Part shown: positions 7,484 through 16,503 of the stretch, one piece after another
Layout of the letters: the number at the start of each line of letters is the position of its first letter
Numbering within the stretch: position 1 is the first letter of the stretch
NCBI GenBank assembly: GCA_004213605.1
Contig: SGZC01000003.1
Location: 1 to 36,036 of the forward strand
DNA length: 36,036 nt
Reading direction: 5' to 3'
From: Flavobacteriales bacterium
GTDB taxonomy: Bacteria; Bacteroidota; Bacteroidia; Flavobacteriales; Flavobacteriaceae
Made by a program: the position numbers and the translations under genes
Notes under the pieces: generated by a model
Told to the model about the DNA's origin: nothing
The model's input: only the letters and a program-made list of their open reading frames with translations
Databases searched by the model: none

Positions 7484-8911
7484 CTAAAACTTAAAACTCA
7501 AACCACTATAAACACCTAAGTAATAAGGTTTGAAATTAACAGAGGAATCTGTGTATGGATTGAGCTGATATTTGAACATAGGTTCGACAATAAACATTAA
7601 CTTTTTTGAAAAACTATAATTCAAACCTAATCCAATATTAGTTGTAAAGCTTAGAGGTGATAAATTACTAGCCTCACCAAGGACTTCATTAAAATCTCCC
7701 GCTTCGACAGAAATCTCATTATTACCGAGTATTAAGGTACTAAATCCACCTATGACGTTGATTCCAAATTTTTTATTTATTATGGCATAATTTAATTCTA
7801 AAGGCATTTCGTAATAACTTAGCTTTTGATTGAGATACGTTTCGCCATTTGTTGATTTTGGGGTGACGTTCTCAAAAGGATTGTTGGGATTTTGAGTTGT
7901 CAACGCTCCTTCATCTACAACAATCGTTACATTATTCCTAGCATAGTAATCAATACTTGTTGTTGGAGCTGAACTAAGGGGGCCTGTACCAATATCCAAT
8001 CCCGTGGTTGAGTAGCTTAAATTAACATTGCCAACTCCAGAGCGAATACTAACTCTTTTATTTAAATTATAACTTACTTTAATTCCATAAGAAACATTTA
8101 AATCGCCTTTTTTATTATTATCAGAAAACATAGGATCTATTGAAGAGCCCTCGCTAAGTGTGTTGTAGTATACTGGGGCAATATTAGGAATAAGTTCCCA
8201 GCGGTTATCAGGCGAATTATCAACTATGATAGCAGTTGATTCTTCTTGAGTTTCATTAATCACATCAAAAATAGATTTTTTATTTTCTATTTTTTCCTGC
8301 TCAGAATTTTCCACTTTGCTATTGTTGGAATTTTGAACTGCAGTGGCAGACTCATTCGCTGTAACGACAGTGATTTCTTTATTGATAAAATCTTTTTGTG
8401 GAGATTTGTTGGTAGAAACTGGTCTGGCGGAGGCTATTTCTGAAGTAGCTATTTTATTATTCAGCTCTCCCGAATTGTTTTGGGGATTTGCTGATTCTTT
8501 AAATTTTTTATGATTCGCTATAATTACTTTTGAATTTGAATTGCCTACTTCTGTGGTGTTTTTATTTGTTATACCCGCATCGTAATCGTCTTCATTAGCT
8601 TTAGTTTTATCCATGGGGGGGGTGCTTTCTTGAAGCGTCTCATTTAAAAACTTTGTATTTAGTTTATTTTCAAAAACTATAGGGGTAACTGTTTGATTAG
8701 GTGAGTCATTTAGTAAAGAATTGCCAATAGTAAAAAACAAAACTAAAAGAGCAGCAATTCCACTCAATTTAATCCAAATTGGAATCACTTTACGATCATC
8801 CTCTTTCTTGAGTTTTGTTTGAATATTTTTCCAAACCTCAGGAGAAGGACTTACTTCTAGGTTTTCAAAGCTTTCCTTGAATAAATCGTCTATGTTTTTT
8901 TTAATTTTCAT
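7484..8911 (-). CDS. Anti-sigma-like N-terminus, single TM, low-complexity linker and C-terminal outer-membrane beta-barrel
   Basis: MKIKKNIDDLFKESFENLEVSPSPEVWKNIQTKL; TM VIPIWIKLSGIAALLVLFFTIG; N/S/E/K-rich linker; barrel-like end ELNYAIINKKFGINVIGGFSTLILG...YLGVYSGLSFKF; adjacent to ECF sigma gene. Confidence 0.8.
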   Translation of the reverse strand: MKIKKNIDDLFKESFENLEVSPSPEVWKNIQTKLKKEDDRKVIPIWIKLSGIAALLVLFFTIGNSLLNDSPNQTVTPIVFENKLNTKFLNETLQESTPPMDKTKANEDDYDAGITNKNTTEVGNSNSKVIIANHKKFKESANPQNNSGELNNKIATSEIASARPVSTNKSPQKDFINKEITVVTANESATAVQNSNNSKVENSEQEKIENKKSIFDVINETQEESTAIIVDNSPDNRWELIPNIAPVYYNTLSEGSSIDPMFSDNNKKGDLNVSYGIKVSYNLNKRVSIRSGVGNVNLSYSTTGLDIGTGPLSSAPTTSIDYYARNNVTIVVDEGALTTQNPNNPFENVTPKSTNGETYLNQKLSYYEMPLELNYAIINKKFGINVIGGFSTLILGNNEISVEAGDFNEVLGEASNLSPLSFTTNIGLGLNYSFSKKLMFIVEPMFKYQLNPYTDSSVNFKPYYLGVYSGLSFKF

Positions 8912-8939
8912 TTATCCTACAATTGGATATTTTTAATAT

Positions 8940-9479
8940 TTAATCCTTTTGTTTCTTTTGGTAATAATCTTCAATTTTTACTTTCAAAATTCCTCTAGCT
9001 CTTGCAAGATTTGATTTGGAAGTTCCTATCGAAATTCCAACAGAATCAGCTATTTCTTTGTGTGAATAATCGTCTAAGACATACATGGTAAAAACCAATC
9101 GATATCTGTTGGGTAGTTCCTGGACAATCTCTAATAAAAAATCCAAGGGAACTTGATTATTCTCTACTTCAACAACCTCTTCTTCTTCAATCTGCTCCTC
9201 ATTCGAAAGATGAAAAACTTTTTTCTTTCGATATTTTTGAAGAGCTGTATTAACGGTTATGCGCTTCATCCAGCCCTCAAAAGAACCTCTACTTTTAAAC
9301 TGTTCAATGCGTTTAAAAATAGTTAGAAAAGCATCTTGTAAGTTATCCTCCGCTTCTTGATAATTTGAAGAATACTTCAAGCAGACAGCGAATAATATAC
9401 CCGAAAATTTCTTGTATAACTCTTCCTGAGCTTTTAAATCTTGCTTTTTACAATTTGATATGAGCTCTTCTAATGTCAA
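8940..9479 (-). CDS. RNA polymerase ECF-type sigma factor (TTG start)
   Basis: EELYKKFSGILFAVCLKYSSNYQEAEDNLQDAFLTIFKRIEQFKSRGSFEGWMKRITVNTALQKYRKKK...LPNRYRLVFTMYVLDDYSHKEIADSVGISIGTSKSNLARAR. Confidence 0.95.
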   Translation of the reverse strand: MTLEELISNCKKQDLKAQEELYKKFSGILFAVCLKYSSNYQEAEDNLQDAFLTIFKRIEQFKSRGSFEGWMKRITVNTALQKYRKKKVFHLSNEEQIEEEEVVEVENNQVPLDFLLEIVQELPNRYRLVFTMYVLDDYSHKEIADSVGISIGTSKSNLARARGILKVKIEDYYQKKQKD

Positions 9480-9596
9480 ACGTAGTACCTTAAACTTTTA
9501 TAAAATGCTGAATTAATTTAAAAATACAACTTCTAAAGGATTCTACATAGGGTAGATACCCAATGAACAAATAGGTTGCGTAAGAAGAAGAAAATA

Positions 9597-10601
9597 CTAT
9601 TTATTTTCTACTATTGCCTCTTTTATTTTTTGTTCAAGTTCATCCATTAACTCAGGATTGTCCAGAAGTAAGTTTTTAACGGCCTCTCTACCTTGCCCCA
9701 ATTTTGTTTGATCATAACTAAACCAAGAACCGCTCTTATTAATAATTTCAAAATCAACTCCCAGATCTATAATTTCACCAACTTTTGAAATTCCTTTTCC
9801 GTAAACAATATCAAATTCAACCGTCTTAAATGGTGGAGCCACTTTATTTTTGACAACCTTGACTCTTGTTTTATTTCCTAAAACTTCGCTATTTGTGTTT
9901 TTTATTTGGGTAGATCTTCTGATATCAATTCTCACAGAAGCATAGAATTTTAGTGCATTCCCTCCTGTTGTTGTTTCTGGATTACCAAACATAACTCCAA
10001 TCTTTTCTCTCAATTGATTAATAAAAATTACCGTGCATTTTGTTTTGCTGATAGATCCTGTTAATTTACGCAAAGCTTGTGACATTAACCGAGCGTGAAG
10101 TCCCATCTTTGAATCGCCCATTTCACCTTCTATCTCACTTTTAGGAGTTAGTGCAGCTACAGAATCGATCACAATAATATCTATAGCCCCTGAACGAATT
10201 AAATTATCGGTTATTTCTAGTGCCTGTTCACCATTATCTGGTTGCGAAATAATTAAATTTTCAACATCGACTCCAAGATCTTCTGCATAATATCTATCAA
10301 ATGCGTGTTCAGCATCAATAAATGCAGCTATTCCTCCTTTTTTTTGAGCCTCCGCAATTGCATGTAAGGTCAATGTAGTTTTCCCCGATGATTCTGGTCC
10401 GTAAATTTCAACAACTCTCCCTTTTGGATAACCTCCCACGCCAAGAGCAACATCTAAACCTAAAGATCCTGTTGGAATAACTTCCATATCTTCAATCGCC
10501 GCATCTCCCATTTTCATAACAGTCCCCTTACCGTATGTTTTATCTAGTTTATCTAAAGTTAGTTTTAATGCTTTTAATTTTGCGTCTTTTTCGTTGCTCA
10601 T
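9597..10601 (-). CDS. recA: Recombinase RecA
   Basis: [100 protein letters not shown]. Confidence 0.99.
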   Translation of the reverse strand: MSNEKDAKLKALKLTLDKLDKTYGKGTVMKMGDAAIEDMEVIPTGSLGLDVALGVGGYPKGRVVEIYGPESSGKTTLTLHAIAEAQKKGGIAAFIDAEHAFDRYYAEDLGVDVENLIISQPDNGEQALEITDNLIRSGAIDIIVIDSVAALTPKSEIEGEMGDSKMGLHARLMSQALRKLTGSISKTKCTVIFINQLREKIGVMFGNPETTTGGNALKFYASVRIDIRRSTQIKNTNSEVLGNKTRVKVVKNKVAPPFKTVEFDIVYGKGISKVGEIIDLGVDFEIINKSGSWFSYDQTKLGQGREAVKNLLLDNPELMDELEQKIKEAIVENK

Positions 10602-10663
10602 TAGTCTGTTTTTTTTTATTGAAAATGTGAATATGCTAATGTACTATTTCTTTGTTAGCAGTA

Positions 10664-10671
10664 CAAAAGTA
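10664..10671 (-). promoter_or_regulatory. Bacteroidota -7 promoter element (TACTTTTG) upstream of recA
   Basis: Minus-strand TACTTTTG matches the TAnnTTTG consensus, about 63 bp upstream of the recA ATG. Confidence 0.45.
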
Positions 10672-10805
10672 AAAAGAAGAAAAACTAAAATACCTTAACT
10701 AGGTTTGTTTAGAATTAATATCTTTACTCCTAGTATGAACCGATTTAGGTTTAGTAATGTTTAATCGACGTCTCTTATAAAAAAATAGGAGCTTTATATA
10801 AAATT

Positions 10806-11993
10806 ATGGGCTGTACAAGTTGTAGTTCTGGGACTGATGGACAACCAAAAGGTTGTAAAAATAACGGTACATGTGGGTCTGATGGCTGTAATAAGTTAAC
10901 CGTCTTCGATTGGTTATCTAACATGTCGTTACCTGGTGATCAAAAACCATTTATTGGAATAGAGGTTCGCTTTAAAAATGGGAGAAAGCACTTTTATAAA
11001 AATACAGAAAATTTATCTTTATCCATTGGTGATATTGTGGCTACTGAGGCAATGTCAGGCCATGATATAGGCATTGTTACGCTTACGGGTGAATTGGTAA
11101 AAGTACAAATGAAAAAGAAGAACCAAGTTGTAAACGTAGAAGACCTCCCAAAAATATATAGAAAAGCGACACAAAAAGATATTGATGTTTGGCAAACAGT
11201 TAGAGCTAAAGAGACTGAAATTCAAAAAAGATCTCGTGAGATTGCTATTCATTTAGGATTAAAAATGAAGATTTCTGATATCGAGTACCAAGGTGATGGG
11301 TCTAAAACAACATTCTATTACACCGCTGAGGAACGAGTAGATTTTAGACAATTAATTAGAGATTTTGCCAGTGCGTTTAGCACAAGGGTCGAAATGAAAC
11401 AGGTTGGATTTAGACAAGAGGCTGCTAGGCTTGGTGGAATAGGATCCTGCGGACGTGAGTTGTGTTGTTCTACCTGGTTAACTGATTTTAGATCTGTGAA
11501 AACCTCTGCGGCTCGCTACCAACAACTTTCTTTAAATCCTCAAAAATTGGCAGGTCAATGCGGAAAGCTAAAATGCTGTCTAAATTACGAATTAGACACC
11601 TACTTAGATGCGTTAAAAGATATTCCTAAAAGTGACATAAAATTAATTACAGAGAAAGGAAATGCAATTTGCCAAAAATCAGATATTTTTAAAAGACTTC
11701 TGTGGTATGGTTACGAAAAACAAGGTATGAATTGGCATAAAATTAGCGTTGATAAGGCTAATGAAATTATTGAGTTAAATAAAAAAGGCCTTAAAATAAC
11801 TAGCTTGGAAGACTATGCTGTAGAGGAAAAGATTTCTGAAACAAAAATATTTGAAAATGTTGTAGGTCAAGACAGCCTTACTCGTTTTGATAAACCTAAA
11901 TCTAAAAATACCAAAAAAAGGAATTCTAGAAACAGAAATAAAACTAGAAACAAAAAATCTTATCAAAATAAAAAAAGTAAAAAGAATGTCTAG
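10806..11993 (+). CDS. ricT: PSP1-domain protein RicT (YaaT-like) with Cys-rich N-terminus
   Basis: RLGGIGSCGRELCCSTWLTDFRSVKTSAARYQQLSLNPQKLAGQCGKLKCCLNYELDTY; basic Lys/Arg-rich C-terminal tail. Confidence 0.92.
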   Translation: MGCTSCSSGTDGQPKGCKNNGTCGSDGCNKLTVFDWLSNMSLPGDQKPFIGIEVRFKNGRKHFYKNTENLSLSIGDIVATEAMSGHDIGIVTLTGELVKVQMKKKNQVVNVEDLPKIYRKATQKDIDVWQTVRAKETEIQKRSREIAIHLGLKMKISDIEYQGDGSKTTFYYTAEERVDFRQLIRDFASAFSTRVEMKQVGFRQEAARLGGIGSCGRELCCSTWLTDFRSVKTSAARYQQLSLNPQKLAGQCGKLKCCLNYELDTYLDALKDIPKSDIKLITEKGNAICQKSDIFKRLLWYGYEKQGMNWHKISVDKANEIIELNKKGLKITSLEDYAVEEKISETKIFENVVGQDSLTRFDKPKSKNTKKRNSRNRNKTRNKKSYQNKKSKKNV

Positions 11994-12477
11994 ATTTTTT
12001 GTGTTTTCATTTTTTTTAATACTGATTTATTCGTGCGATTCAAAAACTATAATTAGCATGAACAAAGAATTACCAGGTGTATGGGAAAAAGATGAAATTG
12101 TAACATTTAATTTACCGGAGTTAGATAGCTTGAAAGGTTATAATTTTTTTATTAATCTCAGGAATACCAACGATTATAAATTCAATAATATTTATTTAAT
12201 TGTTGTGATGAATTCTCCTTATGGAAGAATCGTTACCGACACCTTAGAATACCAAATGGCAAAGCCAGACGGGACTTGGTTGGGAAATGGAATCGGCAAT
12301 GTTAAGGAAAATAAATTGTGGTATAAAGAGCATGTTTTTCTCAATGAAAAAGGAACCTACACGGTTAGTATATCACAGGCAATGCGCAATAACGGGGCTG
12401 TAAGTGGCGTTAAAAATCTAAAAGGAATTATTGATGTAGGGTTCAGTGTAGAAAAAATACGTTTAAATAATTTATGA
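11986..12477 (+). CDS. gldH: Gliding motility lipoprotein GldH
   Basis: MSRFFVFSFFLILIYSCDSKTIISMNKELPGVWEKDEIVTFNLPELDSLKGYNFFINLRNTNDYKFNNIYLIV; lipobox-like IYSC. Track start (11887) is over-extended into ricT; ATG at 11986 overlaps the ricT end by 8 nt. Confidence 0.88.
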   Translation: MSRFFVFSFFLILIYSCDSKTIISMNKELPGVWEKDEIVTFNLPELDSLKGYNFFINLRNTNDYKFNNIYLIVVMNSPYGRIVTDTLEYQMAKPDGTWLGNGIGNVKENKLWYKEHVFLNEKGTYTVSISQAMRNNGAVSGVKNLKGIIDVGFSVEKIRLNNL

Positions 12478-14783
12478 CGAAGCAAAAAGGAACAAAAAAA
12501 GAAAAAAACACCATTAGTCAAAAGCGAAATATCAAACTGTTCTGGGGGCTATTTAGTATTGGCTTATTTGCTGTTGTTATTGTTTTTCTTTCAGCTTCCT
12601 GGGGCGTTTTTGGGAATTTACCCGACGAAACTAGCCTCGAAAATCCCGAAAAAAATCTAGCAACCGAGATCATTTCTATCGATGGAAAGACCATCGGAAA
12701 GTTTTATAAAGAAAATAGAACTCCTATAAATTTCAATGAACTTCCGAGGCATCTTGTAGACGCCCTCATAGCAACTGAAGACATTCGTTTTTTTGATCAT
12801 TCTGGGATTGATGCGAGAGGTACCTTAAGAGCGATTGCTTTCCTGGGGAGCAAAGGAGGTGCAAGCACAATCACACAACAGTTAGCAAAATTATTTTTCA
12901 CTGAAAATGCTTCAAAAAATATACTGGAGAGAATTCTTCAAAAATCTAAAGAGTGGGTCATTGCTATTAGATTGGAGGAACGTTATACCAAGGAAGAAAT
13001 CATAACTATGTATTTTAATGAGTATGATTTTTTAAATCAAGCGATTGGTATCGAGTCTGCTGCTCATATTTATTTTGATAAAGCCCCTAAAAACCTTACC
13101 ATTTCGGAAGCGGCAATTCTTGTGGGAATGTTTAAAAACTCGTCGTTATATAATCCCATTCGTAATCCAGTGGGAGTAAAAAACAGAAGAAATGTTGTTT
13201 TAAGTCAAATGGCAAAATATAAATTTATCTCCGATAACTTACGCGATTCTATCCAAAATACTGAACTAGATATCAAATTTACTCCTCAAGGACACGACAA
13301 AGGAATTGCTACCTATTTTAGAGAATACACTCGAAATTTTATGCATAACTGGAGTAAGAAAAATTCAAAAGCAGATAGTTCAAAATACAATATTTACAGT
13401 GATGGCCTAAAAATTTATACTACGATAGATTCTAAAATGCAAGAATACGCTGAAAACGCTGTTAATAGACATCTGCGAAATCTTCAAAACGAATTTGACA
13501 AGCAAAATAAAGACAATGATTTAGCTCCATTTAGAGAAGTAACCGACGAAGAAGTTGATTTTATTTTAAAATCTGCAATGAAAAGGAGTGATCGATGGAG
13601 GGAAATGAAAAAACAAGGGAAGTCTGAGAAAGAGATAAGGGCAAGTTTTTATAAAAAAACTAAAATGGAGATTTTTGCCTGGGGTGGAGATATTGACACT
13701 CTAATGACCCCTATGGACTCCATAAGATATCACAAGTCAATCCTTCAAGCCTCGTTAATGTCCATGACACCTCAAACAGGCGAAGTAAAAGCTTGGGTAG
13801 GAGGAATCGATTATAAATATTTTAAATACGATATGGTGAAAAGAGGAAAGCGCCAAATTGGCTCTACTTTTAAACCCTTTGTCTATGCAACCGTAATTGA
13901 CCAAATGCACATGTCGCCCTGCGATACCTTGCCAAATACTTTACATACCATCGAAGTAGGGAAATATGGATTAAATGAACCTTGGACGCCAAAAAATTCA
14001 AGCGATAAGTATGGTGGAATGTTGACTCTAAAAGCTGCATTAGCGCAATCCGTAAACACGGTTACCGCAAGACTTATTGACAGAGTTGGGCCAAAACCTG
14101 TACTTGATTTAGTTGGTAAAATGGGTGTTGATACAAAAAAAATATTAGAGGTGCCCTCCATTGCATTAGGAACTCCTGATGTATCCTTGTATGAAATGGT
14201 AGGTGCGTATAGTACTTTTGCCAATCAAGGAGTTTACATTAAGCCCTCTTTAATCACTAGAATTGAAGATAAAAATGGTACTGTTTTATTTCAACATATT
14301 CCAGAAGCTAGAGACGTTCTTAGCGAAGAGGCGGCCTACGTGACGATAAGTTTGATGGAAGGAGTTACGCAATCCGGATCTGGTCAGCGATTAAGATCAG
14401 ACTGGGCATTAAACATTCCTGTTTACAAGGACATTATAACTGGATACCCCTGGAAATTCACAAATTCTATTGCTGGTAAAACAGGAACTACTCAAAACCA
14501 AAGTGATGGTTGGTTCATGGGGGTCGTTCCAAATTTAGCAACTGGAGTATGGGTTGGAGGTGAAGATCGTTCTACTCATTTTTCTACAATCGCTTATGGT
14601 CAAGGTGCTTCTATGGCACTTCCGATTTGGGCAAATTATATGAAAGATTGCTATAACAATGAAAACCTCAAAATTTCAAAAGAAGACTTTACGGCTCCAG
14701 AGGTGATTTCTATCGAGACAGACTGTGAAAAGTGGAAAGAAAGTCAACAGGTAATAGAAAATGAATATCAAGATGAGTTTTAA
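12474..14783 (+). CDS. Penicillin-binding protein 1A (bifunctional transglycosylase/transpeptidase)
   Basis: EDIRFFDHSGID, GGASTITQQLAKLFF (GT51), GSTFKPFVYATVID, SVNTVTARL, AGKTGTTQNQSDGWFMG (transpeptidase motifs). ATGA overlap with gldH. Confidence 0.96.
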   Translation: MTKQKGTKKEKNTISQKRNIKLFWGLFSIGLFAVVIVFLSASWGVFGNLPDETSLENPEKNLATEIISIDGKTIGKFYKENRTPINFNELPRHLVDALIATEDIRFFDHSGIDARGTLRAIAFLGSKGGASTITQQLAKLFFTENASKNILERILQKSKEWVIAIRLEERYTKEEIITMYFNEYDFLNQAIGIESAAHIYFDKAPKNLTISEAAILVGMFKNSSLYNPIRNPVGVKNRRNVVLSQMAKYKFISDNLRDSIQNTELDIKFTPQGHDKGIATYFREYTRNFMHNWSKKNSKADSSKYNIYSDGLKIYTTIDSKMQEYAENAVNRHLRNLQNEFDKQNKDNDLAPFREVTDEEVDFILKSAMKRSDRWREMKKQGKSEKEIRASFYKKTKMEIFAWGGDIDTLMTPMDSIRYHKSILQASLMSMTPQTGEVKAWVGGIDYKYFKYDMVKRGKRQIGSTFKPFVYATVIDQMHMSPCDTLPNTLHTIEVGKYGLNEPWTPKNSSDKYGGMLTLKAALAQSVNTVTARLIDRVGPKPVLDLVGKMGVDTKKILEVPSIALGTPDVSLYEMVGAYSTFANQGVYIKPSLITRIEDKNGTVLFQHIPEARDVLSEEAAYVTISLMEGVTQSGSGQRLRSDWALNIPVYKDIITGYPWKFTNSIAGKTGTTQNQSDGWFMGVVPNLATGVWVGGEDRSTHFSTIAYGQGASMALPIWANYMKDCYNNENLKISKEDFTAPEVISIETDCEKWKESQQVIENEYQDEF

Positions 14784-14819
14784 TTTAAGGCCTGCAATAA
14801 CTTTAATAAGTAAAAAAAT

Positions 14820-15122
14820 ATGTTGATAACTGCGATTTTATTTATTGTTTTTGGAATTTTAATAAAATATGGAAAAATGTATTTCCTCATAGCTGGTTAC
14901 AATACCATGTCAAAAGAAGAAAAAGAAAAATATAATATTGAAGAAATCGCAACTGTTTTTAAGAATGTTATGTTTGGAATGGGGTTCATTATAATACTAG
15001 GACTTCTTGTGGGGAACATAACTGAAAATTGGGCTCTACCAAATTATGCTTTTTGGACCGCTATGATTATTGGGATTCCTTACTTGTTATTTGAATCTAA
15101 CTCAAAAAAATATAAAAAATAA
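14820..15122 (+). CDS. Small membrane protein, DUF3784-like
   Basis: 100 aa, about three TM helices: MLITAILFIVFGILIKYGKMYFLIAGYNTMSKEEKEKYN. Confidence 0.7.
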   Translation: MLITAILFIVFGILIKYGKMYFLIAGYNTMSKEEKEKYNIEEIATVFKNVMFGMGFIIILGLLVGNITENWALPNYAFWTAMIIGIPYLLFESNSKKYKK

Positions 15123-15135
15123 AAACATTTTAGCT

Positions 15136-15837
15136 ATGATTAATAAAACTGTTTCTGATGTTCAATTAGCTTGTCAAGGTGTAAAAAACGGTATGACATT
15201 TATGTTAGGGGGATTTGGATTAAGCGGAATCCCAGAAAACGCTATTGCAGAACTGGTGCGATTAAATGTTAAAGATGTTACTTGTATTTCAAATAATGCA
15301 GGAGTCGATAAGTTTGGTTTGGGGTTATTACTTCAGAAAAAACAAATTCGAAAAATGATTTCGTCTTATGTTGGAGAAAATGCAGAGTTTGAGCGACAAA
15401 TGCTAAGTGGAGAATTAGAAGTGGAATTAATTCCTCAGGGAACTTTGGCTCAACGTTGTAGTGCAGCTCAAAGCGGGATTCCTGCTTTTTATACACCAGC
15501 AGGTTATGGTACTGAAGTCGCACAAAGTAAAGAAAGTAGAGTGTTTAATGGGAAAATGCACCTGTTAGAATATGCTTTTAACGCTGACTTCGCTTTTATA
15601 AAAGCTTGGAAAGGAGATGCTGCTGGTAATTTGATATTTAAAGGCAGTGCGCGCAACTTTAATCCAAATATGTGTGGAGCTGCAAAAATTACAGTTGCTG
15701 AAGTGGAAGAGTTGGTTCCTGTTGGATCTCTTGATCCCAATCAAATTCATATCCCTGGAATTTTTATTCAAAGAATATTCCAAGGAAATAGGTATGAAAA
15801 AAGGATAGAACAATTAACGGTAAGAAATCGAAACTAA
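15136..15837 (+). CDS. scoA: 3-oxoacid CoA-transferase subunit A
   Basis: MINKTVSDVQLACQGVKNGMTFMLGGFGLSGIPENAI...FNADFAFIKAWKGDAAGNLIFKGSARNFNP. Start trimmed from track 15070 to the ATG at 15136. Confidence 0.94.
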   Translation: MINKTVSDVQLACQGVKNGMTFMLGGFGLSGIPENAIAELVRLNVKDVTCISNNAGVDKFGLGLLLQKKQIRKMISSYVGENAEFERQMLSGELEVELIPQGTLAQRCSAAQSGIPAFYTPAGYGTEVAQSKESRVFNGKMHLLEYAFNADFAFIKAWKGDAAGNLIFKGSARNFNPNMCGAAKITVAEVEELVPVGSLDPNQIHIPGIFIQRIFQGNRYEKRIEQLTVRNRN

Positions 15838-16493
15838 TGGCATTAAGTAAAGAACAAATTGCTCAAAGAATAGCAAAAGAAGTTAAGAATGGCTACTATG
15901 TAAATTTAGGAATAGGCATTCCAACTTTAGTGGCGAATTTTGTAAGAAAAGATATCGAAGTAGACTTTCAAAGTGAAAATGGTGTGTTAGGTATGGGACC
16001 TTTCCCTTTTGAAGGTGAGGAAGATCCGGATTTAATTAATGCAGGGAAACAAACTATTACGACATTGCCCGGAGCTTCTTTTTTTGATTCTGCTATGAGT
16101 TTTTCAATGATTAGAGGTCAACATGTTGACTTAACAATCCTTGGTGCGATGGAAGTATCTCAAAATGGCGATATCGCCAATTGGAAAATTCCCGGTAAAA
16201 TGGTAAAAGGAATGGGAGGGGCTATGGATTTAGTAGCTTCTGCAGAAAATATTATTGTAGCAATGATGCACACCAATAGAGCCGGTGATTCTAAATTATT
16301 AAAAAAATGTAGCTTACCCTTGACAGGCGTTAATTGTGTAAAAAAGATAGTAAGTAATCTTGCAGTATTAGAAATTGTCAATAACTCGTTCAAGCTTTTA
16401 GAAAGAGCACCTGGTGTGAGTATAGAAGAAATTAAAAATGCTACTGAGGGGAATCTTATAATTGAAGGCGACATCCCGGAAATAAAATTTTAA
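15837..16493 (+). CDS. scoB: 3-oxoacid CoA-transferase subunit B
   Basis: GYYVNLGIGIPTLVANFV...FQSENGVLGMGPFP...HVDLTILGAMEVSQNGDIANWKIPGKMVKGMGGAMDLV; TAATG overlap with subunit A. Confidence 0.95.
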   Translation: MALSKEQIAQRIAKEVKNGYYVNLGIGIPTLVANFVRKDIEVDFQSENGVLGMGPFPFEGEEDPDLINAGKQTITTLPGASFFDSAMSFSMIRGQHVDLTILGAMEVSQNGDIANWKIPGKMVKGMGGAMDLVASAENIIVAMMHTNRAGDSKLLKKCSLPLTGVNCVKKIVSNLAVLEIVNNSFKLLERAPGVSIEEIKNATEGNLIIEGDIPEIKF

Positions 16494-16503
16494 AAAAATA
16501 GAT

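Noticed and set aside
11887-11985. N-terminal extension of the gldH ORF in the track
   Set aside because: Lies in a shifted frame of the Lys-rich ricT tail; the real signal peptide MSRFFVFSFFLILIYSC begins at 11986.
13883-14224. 113-aa minus-strand ORF
   Set aside because: Antisense to the transpeptidase domain of PBP1A; composition reflects the opposite coding strand.
15070-15135. N-terminal extension of the CoA-transferase A ORF
   Set aside because: Overlaps the DUF3784 gene out of frame; family N-terminus begins at MINKTVSDVQ (15136).
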